Positions 1-9,997 of a stretch of 64,000 nt of DNA are shown one piece after another; position 1 is the stretch's first letter; each line of letters starts with the position of its first letter. The stretch covers positions 28,505,001-28,569,000 of the forward strand of contig NC_060211.1 in the NCBI RefSeq assembly GCF_021130785.1. The letters run 5' to 3'. The notes below the pieces were generated by a model. It did not search any database. It saw only the letters and a list, made by a program, of their open reading frames with translations, and was not told where the DNA came from. The DNA comes from Homalodisca vitripennis (taxonomy: Eukaryota > Arthropoda > Insecta > Hemiptera > Cicadellidae). The position numbers and the translations under genes were made by a program.

Positions 1-20
1 CGAAGAAACATCCTGTGGTC

Positions 21-26
21 ATATAT

Positions 27-79
<53 letters not shown>
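21..79. repeat. (TA)n microsatellite
   Basis: Nearly uninterrupted TA dinucleotide run at the left edge of the window, with one AA interruption. No coding signal. Confidence 0.95.
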
Positions 80-80
<1 letters not shown>

Positions 81-249
81 GAGAAATGCCTTTATTAAAT
101 AGTTAGGACTATTAAGCTTTCTCTGCCACTCAACTTCAAATATTGTTATTAAATTTTGCACGTAACGTGGTTTAAAAAAGAAAAGAGCCAGTAATATTAT
201 TATGAAATAAATTTCTTTTATTTATTTGGATGAGCATTATTAAAGCCTA

Positions 250-480
250 CTGCTAAAAATGGGGCTGGAAAAATCTTTTTTGTCTGTATGTCTGTCCGGA
301 TGATATATCGAAAACAAATTGACCTATGGACTTATAAAAATTTCCATGAAGCTTTATTTATAAATTTAGAACCATGACTTTGATGATGGTGCATGTACAT
401 AACTCTATGGGATTTGGCTGAGCGTAATCCAATATTATCTACATTGGCCTTATGGTAACCATGATAGAAACGAGAATATA
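250..480 (+). repeat. Dispersed repeat family A, copy 1
   Basis: A roughly 200-bp repeat that recurs about ten times in the window. Order of landmarks: a GGGGCTGGAAAAA start, a TGTCTGTCCGGA-type block, a 'gacctatggactt' block, 'gatgatggtgcatgt', then GGATTTGGCTGAGCGTAA. No ORF and no clear terminal structure. Family unknown to me; calling it mobile is an inference from its dispersal in both orientations. A fragment with the same 3' landmarks lies at 735-800. Confidence 0.6.
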
Positions 481-994
481 GTCAAATAAATAAATTTGTA
501 ACCAAACTTCGCACAATGAGGTTTTTAACAAGTTAAACTTTTATTCAAAAAGTAAAAATAAAATATAATATACTAGAGTCAATATTAACATTCGGGGATA
601 AAATCTGACTTCAGTCCCCTGTGTTGGAGTGCCCCCGTTAGCTTACTCGAACTTAGTTTATTATAAAACCTAACTTATTTTTTTTGTCACGCGTTATGTT
701 GAGAAAGATTTAATCTGTACATCATGAAAGTTAATTTCTACATAAACAAGAATGAGTTCTATGATGGTGCATGTCCAACCATGGCATTATACTGAGCGTC
801 GTCGATGCCTTTCACTCAGTCGTCTAGCACAATTTCTATTTTGTCTGCCGAGAGGATGTAAACATTTCTTTTACGCACGGTTGCAATTCCGTCTATCTGT
901 CTGGAGGAAATCTAGAGAATGAAATGAGCTGTATAGATTTGAAATGTTGCATGCAAGGTTAGCGTAGCCTGTTACGCAACACGCGGTGTTCAAG

Positions 995-1130
995 TTCAAG
1001 TTCAATTTCAATCTACTTTATTATCTCAAAATACATCTATAAGTAAAATTTACCTCCAAGTTCCTCCCAGCGGGAGTTCAGCTGAATCATAATTACAATT
1101 AATTATCTTAGTGTTCATTGTCCAATTCAT
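995..1130 (-). mobile_element. Possible LINE 3' end with short-repeat tail
   Basis: Read on the minus strand, a short open stretch ending ELPLGGTWR-stop is followed by AT-rich sequence, an ATAATAAAG-like signal and a TTGAACTTGAAC-type tandem tail. This order (ORF end, short UTR, simple tandem tail) is typical of CR1- or Jockey-type LINE 3' ends. The piece is too short to assign to a family. Confidence 0.35.
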
Positions 1131-1273
1131 ATTTCCACAACATTGTCTTCATTTAAACTAAATTTATAAACGATTATTACTTAGAATAAAACAGCATTAA
1201 CTGGTATTTTGTACACAAACACTGTAATTTGCCGATTTGTTTTTTATGTTTTTTGTAATTTGATTTTGGGGAG

Positions 1274-1495
1274 TGCCGATGGCCGAGTGGTCTAAGACGT
1301 TGGAATTTGAGTCTGAGTTAAAGATAGCGCAGGTTCGACTCCTGTCCGTGACCGTTGCACTTTTGATCAGTACCATCGACCTTGTACTGTATCGACTCTC
1401 CCCCTTATTCTGTTTGATAAGATCCTCGCACAGGCCAGTGGCCCATGAGGACGGGCAGAATAAGGCTTAAAAGGGGATCGCCTTCTCCTTAAAAA
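1274..1495 (+). mobile_element. tRNA-derived SINE, copy 1
   Basis: The head is a class II tRNA-like sequence: box A TGGCCGAGTGG, a 5-bp anticodon stem with a 7-nt loop, a long variable arm and box B GGTTCGACTCC. It is most like tRNA-Leu or tRNA-Ser. A non-tRNA body of about 130 bp follows, ending in AAAAGGGGATCG...CTCCTT and an A-rich tail. A near-identical second copy on the opposite strand at 36 kb shares the body as well as the tRNA head, so this is a retroposon family and not a tRNA gene. The open frame across it is fortuitous. Confidence 0.85.
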
Positions 1496-1499
1496 AATA

Positions 1500-2210
1500 C
1501 AAGCATTATAAATTTACAAACAATAATAAATAAATATATAATTTAGGTGATAACAAGCAATATAATCTGAAATTTAACAACTAATACATTGAAATTACAA
1601 GTAACCACAATCAATAAATAAATAGATAAAAAAATAAATAATGCTGATAAATAAGTGATAACGATAATAAGTAATAAATATTGCAGTGGTAAACAATAGA
1701 ATTTGACATTCCCAAACAAAATAAATAAATAGTCTATTTATAGATAATCCAAGTGTGCAACAAGTAGTGTAAATAATATATGTAACTTTCTAACAGTACA
1801 ACCTTAATACACTTTCAAGCAAATTCCTTTGCAAAGTTATTTGCTTGCAATGCATAAAACCAATGAAATAACAAGCAATACAAATTGATAAGAAATAAGA
1901 AATAAATATATATTGTAGGTGGTTTGAAATTTAATAACGTTTAATAAACTATAATTATAAACTATAATAAAAAATAATTTAATAAAATATAATATATGAA
2001 ATCTAATAACAAATAAATAAACATTCCAAGTGGCTACAAACAATAAATACGTATTTAATAAATAATTCAGTGATAACAATAGTACGTAATAAATATTGCA
2101 TTGGTAAACAATAAAGTTTAACATTTACAAACCAAATTAATAAATAGTCTAAGTTGTAACAAGCAGTTTAAATAATATGTATGGCTGTTATATAGTACAA
2201 TTTCAACACA
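1500..2210. repeat. Diverged AT-rich tandem duplication, unit about 400 bp
   Basis: Two blocks share the same landmarks in order: ATAAATATAT...TAGGTG, AATAAATATTGCA.TGGTAAACAAT, and AATAAATAGTCTA...CAAG. The offset is about 380-415 bp. They are separated by indels and substitutions. No coding potential is seen. Confidence 0.55.
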
Positions 2211-2214
2211 TATT

Positions 2215-3390
2215 TAAACTATATAGGTGTGGCTTACTATTATATAAAATGTATTAAAATAATAATAAAATAAAGTACAGTAACATTAGTATTACCAGTA
2301 CTCATTAATATGTAACTAACTTGCTTTGTTTAATTAATTCTGAAACATGGAAAGAAAACACTTTTCTCTTTTTATTTAACAAAACATAGAAATATAATTT
2401 TCCTATTCAATTATAGTAGAAAGATGAAAAAATTTAGGTTAAAAATGTCTCGTAAATTTATTTCCATGTAATAAACTTGTATGTAAACATGATCAAGTAA
2501 TCTTTGAAATGTGCTAAAGGCATTTTGGCAAAGCATAGTTACAGAAAGGCACGCGGTTGTTGATCCTGCTGTTATGTGATGCTGCCTCCACATAGGTCTA
2601 GTGTGCATATGATTCCACACTGTCTCTGATCTTATCCCGATATAACAGATTAGTATTGTTAAGTAAGTCAGTCGCAATTTATCACGCATATTTAGTGTTT
2701 GTTTAGTGTCATATAAAGTATGTAATAAAATAGCGTAAACGATTCAGTATTTAAATCATTAGACCAATGCTAACACAAATCCATATACTGTGATGTAGTG
2801 ATGCTAGAATTGTGAAAATCTTGATAGCCGTTAAAGTAGTTTTAAAATTAAGCTAGGTTTAGAATTACTAGACATGTAACGTTATTGGTAAGTGAATTGC
2901 TCTAACTTTATTTCTACAGTCTGCTGGCTCGCAGACGTATTCTTAAAGCCTAATTTGCTATAAATAAATGCTAATTTGCAGGAAAAAATATATATGGCTG
3001 GTATTTTTTAAGTACCAGAGCATTCCTTATGTTATCTCTTGTTTCAAAATTCTCAAACAATTTTACAAATACTTTTAATTTAAAAATTGATAAAGATGGT
3101 ATTTAAAAACAAACTGTAGCAAGCGAAATCGATTTGGGGCGACTGCTACGAATAAATTACAGCTGGTGCACTAAAGCCTTTTCGAATACCGAAATTACGT
3201 ACTCTCTCTGTCCTTAATTTAGGCCACCTGGATGATCTTATCTTACTAATCAGTTATAAGTTCAACAAAGACGTGAACTATTATCATAAATTATTAGAAA
3301 ACTGAATTTAGTTCACGTTTTGAACAATCTTTTTATTGATGAGTCTGCCAGTGGTGGAATTTGCAGAGATAAAGTTAGAACGATTCTAGT
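2215..3390. other. AT-rich non-coding stretch
   Basis: I see no convincing gene, RNA or repeat here. It lies just upstream of the GC-rich candidate exon, so it may contain promoter-distal sequence, but no TATA box or other element stands out. Confidence 0.5.
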
Positions 3391-3552
3391 TCAGTAAGTA
3401 GACAGCTGAAAAGTAACCGACCGAATCCAATAGCTCCGTAAGTGTTCCTCCCACGACGTCGACGACAATAGCAGCAGCACCGGCAGTGGCGGCGGCGTCA
3501 CGGCCTCGTCATGTCGGGCACAAGTGGCGAGTGAGCGAGTGATGGGCCTCAG
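3391..3552 (+). promoter_or_regulatory. GC-rich candidate 5' leader with upstream ORFs
   Basis: A sharp rise in GC content. It begins near TCAGTAAG at 3391, which resembles the arthropod initiator TCAGT, and runs into CAG/GGC-rich sequence. Two short upstream ORFs are visible. 3511-3534 encodes MSGTSGE. 3542-3583 is out of frame and overlaps the ATG at 3553. Initiator and transcription start are guesses; no DPE or TATA match supports them. Confidence 0.3.
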
Positions 3553-3762
3553 ATGTTGGCCTGGACGAGCACTCTGGTCATGAACAGGGCGGAAGAGGTA
3601 CAGTTGTTCCGGAAGTCCCGCGAGGTGCAAGTGCTCCGCTCTCAGGATGACCTGGTGCTCAGTGTGCTCAAAGCGCCCCTGCAGACCGCCGCGCCGCTCA
3701 CCACTAGCGAGGATGATGACAACGCAGACCCTGACGACTCCGAGAGTTCTCGGCTGCAGAAC
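3553..3762 (+). CDS. Candidate 5' coding exon (70 codons), possibly of the KCNQ gene
   Basis: An open frame in the most GC-rich sequence of the first 14 kb. It starts at the first in-frame Met after a stop at 3532-3534; a second Met at 3580 has a better context (G at -3). The product begins MLAWTSTLVMNRAEEVQLFR, is mildly amphipathic and ends in an acidic Asp/Glu/Ser patch (SEDDDNADPDDSESS). After the AAC codon at 3760-3762 comes GTACGT, an acceptable splice donor in phase 0. The frame reads on past it, but composition turns AT-rich at once. The phase-0 end matches the phase-0 start of the KCNQ exon at 14413, so the two could be spliced together. I do not recognise the peptide; it could belong to another gene. 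Confidence 0.4.
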
Positions 3763-3825
3763 GTACGTCTGTCTGCAGATAGGGAGGCGATCGTGAGAGC
3801 GACTGAACTGCAGGCTCTTAGTTCC

Positions 3826-4510
3826 AGTACTAATCAACACGGGAACTATTATAGAATACTTTTCATACTGTAAGGTTAATATTCGTTTTTTTATTTACGG
3901 GTAATTTAATTACTAAACGCGTAATTTTTCCATAATAACGTTAAATATTTTATTTAGTGTTCTTGGAGTTTCTTATTGACTTCAAAGATGTTATGAGTAC
4001 AAATCTACGATTCGAAGCTCTAAATTTATATCTTCTTCAAGGGTGACAGTAAAAAATTACAACACTAATCAACACGTGTAATGTTAAAGAACATTTTTCA
4101 ACATAACTTAAAAAATTATATTTAGTGTTCTTGGAGTTCCTTCTGACTCGAAAGATGTTGCAAAAATACGAGTACCCTACGTTTTGAGATTTTAAATTTC
4201 CATCTTCTTCAAGGATGACAATCAACAATTACAACACTAATCTACACGTGGAGTATTATAGAATATTTTCATACGGTAAAGTTAATAGTTATTGCAGTGA
4301 AGTGGAACTGATTAGTTTTTTATTTACGGGTAACCAAATTGATTACGAAACGCGTAAGTTTTCTCTCAAAATAAAATAAATTTTAAATCTGTTATAAAGC
4401 GTTCTTGGAGTTTCCTATTTACTTGAAATAGTATGTTACAAAAGTAAACGTACAACCCTACGTTTCGAGGTTTTAAATTTCTATCTTCCCCCAAGATTGA
4501 CAAAATTAAC
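3826..4510 (-). repeat. Three diverged PLE-type terminal repeats in tandem
   Basis: Three degenerate copies share 'acactaatc(a/t)acac', 'gttcttggagt' and a terminal block. On the minus strand that block reads CTTGAAGAAGAT...CTC(A/G)AAACGTAG. The GAAGA...GAAACGTAG block is the one seen in the fold-back elements at 4.7, 34.5 and 49.2 kb. Spacings between copies are about 170-280 bp. These look like old truncated terminal repeats of Penelope-like elements; no coding part remains. Confidence 0.45.
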
Positions 4511-4699
4511 ATGTAAGGATAAACTTACTCAAATTATTTAAAAACTACATAATCGAAACTCAGTGTTCTTTATTTTTAACAAATGTTAAATATCCGAAAT
4601 CCTATCATCCTTTCAAATCAACGTTATCATTAAATTCGATCAATCCTCATTTCTTTGTTTAAAGTGTATTTTTGACAATGGAAGGATTGTGAAGGTAAC

Positions 4700-5150
4700 G
4701 TGACTTTCCAGATATTTCCCATTCATCGTTCAGTGATACAATACAGTCATTAAACTACGTTTTGAGACGTGCAATCTGATCCCTTCTTCAGGTAAATGAG
4801 TAAACTAATGTACCTAGGTCTAAAGTAAACAAAACATACTAGAGCGTTGTGACACGCATAAGTCAGGAACAACAACAGCCATGTTATGTGCATATTAAAT
4901 TCAGACTAAATTTAAAACATGCACTTAATAAAAACTAAACACCTAATAATTACAACTGAAATGTGGTTGTTGTGGTACCTGACTTGTGCGTGTCACAACG
5001 CTGTAGTGTGTTTTGTTTATTTTGTACGTAGGTTGTAGTAATTTGTTAATTTAGTCATTTAAATGAAGAAGAGATCAGATTTCAGATATCGAAACGTAGT
5101 GTTACTGATTGTTTTCTATCACTGAACAATGGAAAATGTCCGGAAAATCC
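4700..5150. mobile_element. Fold-back element with about 185-bp inverted arms (family B)
   Basis: The arm at about 4700-4885 is the imperfect reverse complement of the arm at about 4965-5150; roughly 80 bp lies between. Shared blocks include 'agcgttgtgacacgc', 'aaacaaaacata' and the arm-end GAAGAAG...GATC...GAAACGTAG hairpin motif. Related single-arm and palindromic copies sit at 34.5 and 49.2 kb. The short frame starting at 5129 begins inside the arm and is not believed to be a gene. Mobility probably depended on a PLE; that is inference. Confidence 0.6.
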
Positions 5151-5319
5151 TGTTTTCTTCGCAACCCTCATTTCTTCAAAATGCACTGTCTATGAAATTT
5201 ACTTTAAATTATCACAAACGCACAGAATTGTTTCTCACAGGAAGACAAGAACGTGTTGACAGTTATTCCTCATACATAAATAAATTAATTAGCAGAAAAA
5301 ATGTAAAGCCGTATTAAAT

Positions 5320-6130
5320 ATGTTCAACTAAAACCACTGAGTTGATTGTATTAATAAAGTGATAAACATTAAAACATATCCAAACTTTTGAGGGAACGAA
5401 CAAATTTAATGTTTTATAACTAATCTCTTGTTATTTTACTTGCCAACTTGCTAGCCATTTTATATATTTTTGTGGCCGACAAACGTAAAAAAATGTATAA
5501 CTGTTCAGAAGAAGTAAAAGTATTCTGGAATGCTTATAAAATTTTATAAACCATTTTATCTCGTCGGGTTTTAAGAAATTAAGTTTTTGACGAATCCCAT
5601 GATAAATAAATAAATAATTTTTTTGTAACTGTCACAGTATCTGTCTACTTTTGAAAAATTAGCCAGAAAGACTGTTTAATTATTATACTAGACAACAAGA
5701 TGTGCAGCTTTATTTGTACTAAACAGAGGAAACAACTCTGTTAACAAGAACGTTTCCGTATGACTATCAGACGATTGAGTGCAGTAGAAATTGCTTTAGA
5801 GTAAAGTTCCACTTGAAAAATCAGAGTTTAAGTGCTGGATGATGTACGTTATGCCAGTAATTCCTCTTTGATATTCCAGGTTACCCTTTATGCAACACTT
5901 CTCTAACTATGTCGACTGCAGTCACTTCGCTCTCACGATCGCGTAGCTACATTTCTCAACCAGAGATTATATCTCGTTATTGCTATGCTGTATTTCTTGC
6001 TACTCCACACTTGCAAACATATTAAATATGTTTAAAAATCCCTCTGTTTGATTGTAGACTCTTGGAGCAATTGGAAAATTCTTTAAATATTACTAAATGT
6101 TAATAAAAACACTACTTTTTTCCAAATTGT
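5320..6130. other. Stretch without recognised features
   Basis: AT-rich sequence between two PLE-related elements. I see no coding signal or repeat. Confidence 0.5.
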
Positions 6131-6290
6131 TTATTTTTTGGACGAGGCCTTTCGAAACCAAAGGTTTCATCTTCAGGCAACTCCACAAATAAATATTTAC
6201 ACATTGTTTGTTACAATTAATATTAAAATAACATATGGTGTAAAAATGTAAATACAAAAACTTTGGAAATATTTCAGCCAGTATGAAAAT

Positions 6291-6545
6291 TTAGATTTGA
6301 CTAGAGTTTAATTTTTGAATAAATTGAGAAGAAAGAAGATTGGAATTTTCAATAGGGCCCTCTTCATTGTTCATGAGTTTTTCTTTATTTCTGTTTATGT
6401 ATAGTGTTTCCCAAGCATTCAAGTTCATTGGTTTTGTTATTTCTTTTATTAATTTTAGATTTTTAATCGATGTTCTGTGTCCTGATTCAATGCAATGCTT
6501 GGCTACAGCAGATTTGTCAACTCTTCCATATTTTGTGTGTAACAC
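6291..6545 (-). pseudogene. PLE GIY-YIG domain, C-terminal remnant
   Basis: The minus-strand frame carries the second half of a Penelope-type GIY-YIG nuclease: KYGRVDKSAVAKHCIESGH, then KLIKEITKPMNLNAWETLYI, where the Glu fits the catalytic Glu of the fold. It ends ...QKLNSSQI-stop. The first half with the GIY and YIG motifs is missing from this copy. The plus-strand copy next to it has the opposite half, so the pair looks like a rearranged or template-switched insertion. Confidence 0.7.
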
Positions 6546-6711
6546 TGGTACAAATGATAGTAAATCGGGAATTTATGAAATTGGTTGCGATGACTGTGAC
6601 AAAATTTATATTGGACAAGCAAAAAGAGCAATAAAAACACGATTTAAAGAGCATTTATCACATCTTCTTTCTTCTCAATTTATTCAAAAATTAAACTCTA
6701 GTCAAATCTAA
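6541..6711 (+). pseudogene. PLE GIY-YIG domain, N-terminal remnant with internal deletion
   Basis: The frame reads NTGTNDSKSGIYEIG, CDDCDKIYIGQ and KTRFKEHLSH. This gives the GIY and YIG strands, a Cys-x2-Cys pair and the catalytic Arg region. It then jumps directly to the last residues of the ORF (LLSSQFIQ...NSSQI-stop), so the middle of the domain, including the catalytic Glu segment, is deleted. The true remnant starts near 6541; the open frame upstream is the antisense of the other copy. Confidence 0.75.
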
Positions 6712-6879
6712 TTTTTCATACTGGCTGAAATATTTCCAAAAGTTTTGTATTTACATTTTTACACCATATGTTATTTTAATATTAATTGTAACAAACAATG
6801 TGTAAATATTTGTTTGTGGAGTTGCCTGAAGATGAAACCTTTGGTTTCGAAAGGCCTCGTCCAAAAAATAAACCCTCTG

Positions 6880-8120
6880 TTTGAGTTTGAAAAAATAAGT
6901 GAATTCTTTTACACTTTACTGAATGTTCAGAGTACACAAGTACGTGTTTTATGTTCACTTCTGGCGGACAGAAAATTACGAGAATTTTCAAAACCAGCCA
7001 GAAACCTGATTCAGCTGAGCTGGGTTGTGTGGCCTTGTTCTGTATGGAAATTCGGATTCAGTTTGGACAAGCTAATTGGTTTGGTGTCCGAGAGGGGTCC
7101 AATTGGAGTTATGTCGATATTGGCCACATATAATCAGAGACCTTCTCATTGTGTAAGCGTTTAATCAACGGGTTCAACAATTAGGGGACATGCTATAGCT
7201 GGTACTGAGAGCTTGTTTACTTTTTTATAGCTTGAGAGCTATTAGCACCAATACTTCTTAAATAAATTGCTCTAACTTATAATTCGTTTGGTAATGAGTA
7301 GTTGTATACGTTAATCACAATTGCTACATATACAAATCGATTATTTCGTTTATTTAACACCATATATCAATAAGTATGTCAGTGAGTTATAGTTTTAACC
7401 CATATATTTACTGATGTTTATGATCCAGTACTCCTTTAACAGTTTTTAGCCATTTAAAATAAAGTTAGAAGATTAAATCACCTTTATAACGTTTTTATAG
7501 TTTTTATTTTTACAATGTACATTTCAGATCTAAAGAGTCCATCCTTAGGTACTTACTGCAGGTAGTAAAATAAAGTTAATTTTACAGTGGGTAGTAAGAA
7601 TAACTAAATAAAATAAGTAATTAAACCAAAATAACGCGTTTTAACTACTGGTGACCAAATTTTGTACTTAATTTATATTTGATTGATTTATATTGTTTAC
7701 CAGTCTATCAAATAATAAATATTTTGTTAAGATATCTTTTTTATTTTATATACATCAGGATTACTTTTGGCAAATTTGTACATTTTGAAATGTTCTACAG
7801 TTGACTACAGGTTCCTTTTTTTTGCAAATGTTCAAGATTTTTTCCGTTACATATTACAAATTAAAACATTAAAATTGTTATAGAATTAGTTTTTTTTTCT
7901 TTCTTGTATTAAATAGTTTTTGAAGCTAAAGTACTAATATATATTTATAATAATACATTTCTTTAGTTCTTACTTCTTCATTTGCAGGAAACAGTTCAAA
8001 TTACAAAAGACATAAATATTTAAGACTTTGTGTTTGTGTGAAAAAATATGAAAATACACTACTGTTTCTTTGAAATTTCACATAAAGAGTGAAAAAAAAT
8101 AATTAATAGGAAACCAGCAC
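6880..8120. other. Stretch without recognised features
   Basis: AT-rich. Short open frames at 6900-7160 lie next to the PLE arm, show no recognisable motif and are judged chance. Confidence 0.5.
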
Positions 8121-8129
8121 ATGTAAAAC

Positions 8130-8430
8130 TAGAAATTTTAAAGATCCTGGACGCCATGATATTTGATTGTTTCAATTGGAAATGTTTAAGAAGGAAGTTA
8201 TTGTTTTCTAAATTTTAAACTGGGCACTAAAATCTCTGCAATAAAGATATTAAATTAAATTATATATCCAGTTTTAATATATGCAGTTATTACATGGAAG
8301 AGTAAGAGCAACTTGGGGATAAGTATTATCCAATAATAGAATTAGAAAAGCCAATATTTATACGATTACAAAAATATTACATTTGGTGTATATCATTAGG
8401 TAAATTCGTTGTAGGATCAAGTTCAACCAC
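8130..8430 (+). pseudogene. LINE reverse-transcriptase C-terminal relic
   Basis: With frame changes the plus strand reads FDCFNWKCLRRKLL, then YPVLIYAVITWK, then ELEKPIFIRLQKYYIWCISL. The second piece matches the 'RPILTYGAVVWW' region after the RT domain of R1- or Jockey-type LINEs, and the third matches the 'LxKLQRxxCLxI' segment that follows. Stops and frameshifts show it is dead. The short frame at 8546-8743 could be more of the same element but has no motif I can name. Confidence 0.45.
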
Positions 8431-8777
8431 GTAATCGAGACTTCTTCATTTTGTCAATACTACATTTATATTAAAAGTTATATTTATTCTAAAAACTGTT
8501 TACCTAGTTGATTTAGATTATTGTTAGTCAGTAGGAAATATAATAATGATTGTAACACATTGCAGTCAAGTCTTTTTATCCAACGTGTGTATGAAACTTT
8601 GTATAAAAATTATCTACCGTTTCCCAAGTACGAAAACATCTTGGAATACACAAGGCGAAGAAATTCGCGACCAAGCCCTGATCAGGTTTGGCCACGAAGC
8701 GACAGAGTTTCCTAATATGCCTTATTCGTTTAAAAATGAGTAATTTAGTACAGTAAACCAGTATTTGCCAATGGCGC

Positions 8778-9022
8778 AGTGTAGCGGGTACGGCGGTTAT
8801 CGCAAGATAACCAGATCAAGCAACGCCGAGCGTGGCCGCTGTTTGGATAGTTGACCGCTGAGCGATCCTGTCCTTGCAAGCAGCCCGCCTTCCCGGCCAT
8901 TGGTGGTGATTCGGAAGTCACCTTTAAGCCGTTGGTCCCCAGGTTAAGTGTTAGAGAGGGCTTCTTAGCCCTAACTTCGCCTGGTAAAATAAGACATTCT
9001 TTACTTTTACTTTTTAGTATTC
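8778..9022 (+). mobile_element. 5S rRNA-derived SINE, copy 1 (longest)
   Basis: The 5' part resembles eukaryotic 5S rRNA around its internal promoter. There is an AAGCAACGCCGAGCGTGG block (5S box A region) and 'TTGGATAGTTGACCGC' (5S intermediate element and box C region). A unique body follows, with 'TGTCCTTGCAAGCAGCCCGCC' and 'CTAACTTCGCCTGGTAAAATA', then a tail of short CTTTAC-like repeats. Three copies with different flanks occur in this window. This is the structure of SINE3-class elements (5S-headed), not a 5S gene: the 5' third and the 3' end of 5S are absent. Confidence 0.8.
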
Positions 9023-9029
9023 TTGATTG

Positions 9030-9990
9030 ATACTCATTCAAATGCATTGCTTGGTTGAATTACCACAATTTATTCGCCAGTTTATCAGTAAATTATAGTT
9101 TTTACCGAGATAGTTGTGTTCGAGATCCAGTATAACAGAATCTAGAGTGCCTGGGAAAATACCAGACGATAGGAGCTTTCACTATATGAAATCAATCACG
9201 TTTGTAAAAGTGAATTGTTTTTATTTTGATAGAAGATCAGACGCTGAACTCGTACAAAAATGCATTTTTTCACTTTACACTCTTGGAAGTAGGCCTTCAA
9301 TAATGACGTAATGGCTCTGAAAAATGCAAAAGTCTTATTAGTAAATTCCCCTATGAACATCAAACCTGACTAATTCGAAGATTCTACTTCCGTAAACATA
9401 AATACATAATTTAATACGCTATTGCCATAACAAGCGCTTTGAATGTACCCTTATGTTTTTTATGTAACAGACATGGATTGATGTTAAATGAACATACATT
9501 TCTTTGCACATCTTTTTTACTTTGAAAATTATTTCGTGGAAATAGTGTCTCTAAAATAAATTGAGAACGAGTTAAAATACGTAAATAGTCGGTCAACTCG
9601 CGTGCCATCTCTCGGCTGGTAGAATATCTGTTAACAACATTTTTATCCCAGTAATATATTCCTGGAATAGCAGTTTAACTGCCAGCTGCGCACGTACTGT
9701 GCAGTTAAAACTGCCGTTAAAACTGAAATGACAGTCTGGGCCAAGTGATAGGCGCTGACTGACGGGTCGCCATTTTGTTTATAACCTTCCGAAGTACTTG
9801 TGTATTCACGGAGCCAATTGGTCTTCCTTGCTTTCCCGCAATTTTCCCCGTTTATGTCTAAACCCGGCTTTGGCATGTCCGGTCGAATTAATATCTTCTG
9901 CTGACATAAACAGTGACAGCCAGCGCTCACGTTTCCCAGAAACAGACTTTGAGTAAACAGCCAAACTGTTCAACTACAGACAGTATAAAC
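9030..9990. other. Unassigned stretch with a GC-richer part
   Basis: 9030-9640 shows nothing. 9640-9960 is GC-richer and has a 95-codon minus-strand frame with no recognised motif (it contains KARKTNWLREYTSTSEGYKQ). It may be a fragment of an unclassified element or a chance frame. It lies directly beside the 113-bp satellite. Confidence 0.35.
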
Positions 9991-9997
9991 GACTGTG

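Larger units (their letters stand above)
6137..6872. mobile_element. Head-to-head pair of truncated Penelope-like elements
   Basis: Arms of about 210 bp (6137-6345 and 6661-6872) are near-perfect reverse complements. They include the 3' end of the coding frame, the 3' UTR and a terminal hairpin block (CCTGAAGATGAAACC...GGTTTCGAAAGG). Between them are coding remnants of a GIY-YIG endonuclease domain, one on each strand. The domain, its zinc-finger-like cysteines and the inverted arrangement are typical of Penelope-like retroelements. No reverse-transcriptase part is present, so both copies are 5'-truncated and dead. Confidence 0.75.

Noticed and set aside
3391..3840. 149-residue minus-strand frame in the GC-rich block
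   Set aside because: It is antisense to the better candidate exon and has no motif; GC-rich DNA yields long shadow frames.
8778..8870. Functional 5S rRNA gene
   Set aside because: Only the internal-promoter part resembles 5S; the 5' and 3' arms needed for helix I are absent, and the same head plus body recurs as a SINE.
8745..9047. 100-residue minus-strand frame
   Set aside because: It coincides with the 5S-derived SINE and is not coding.
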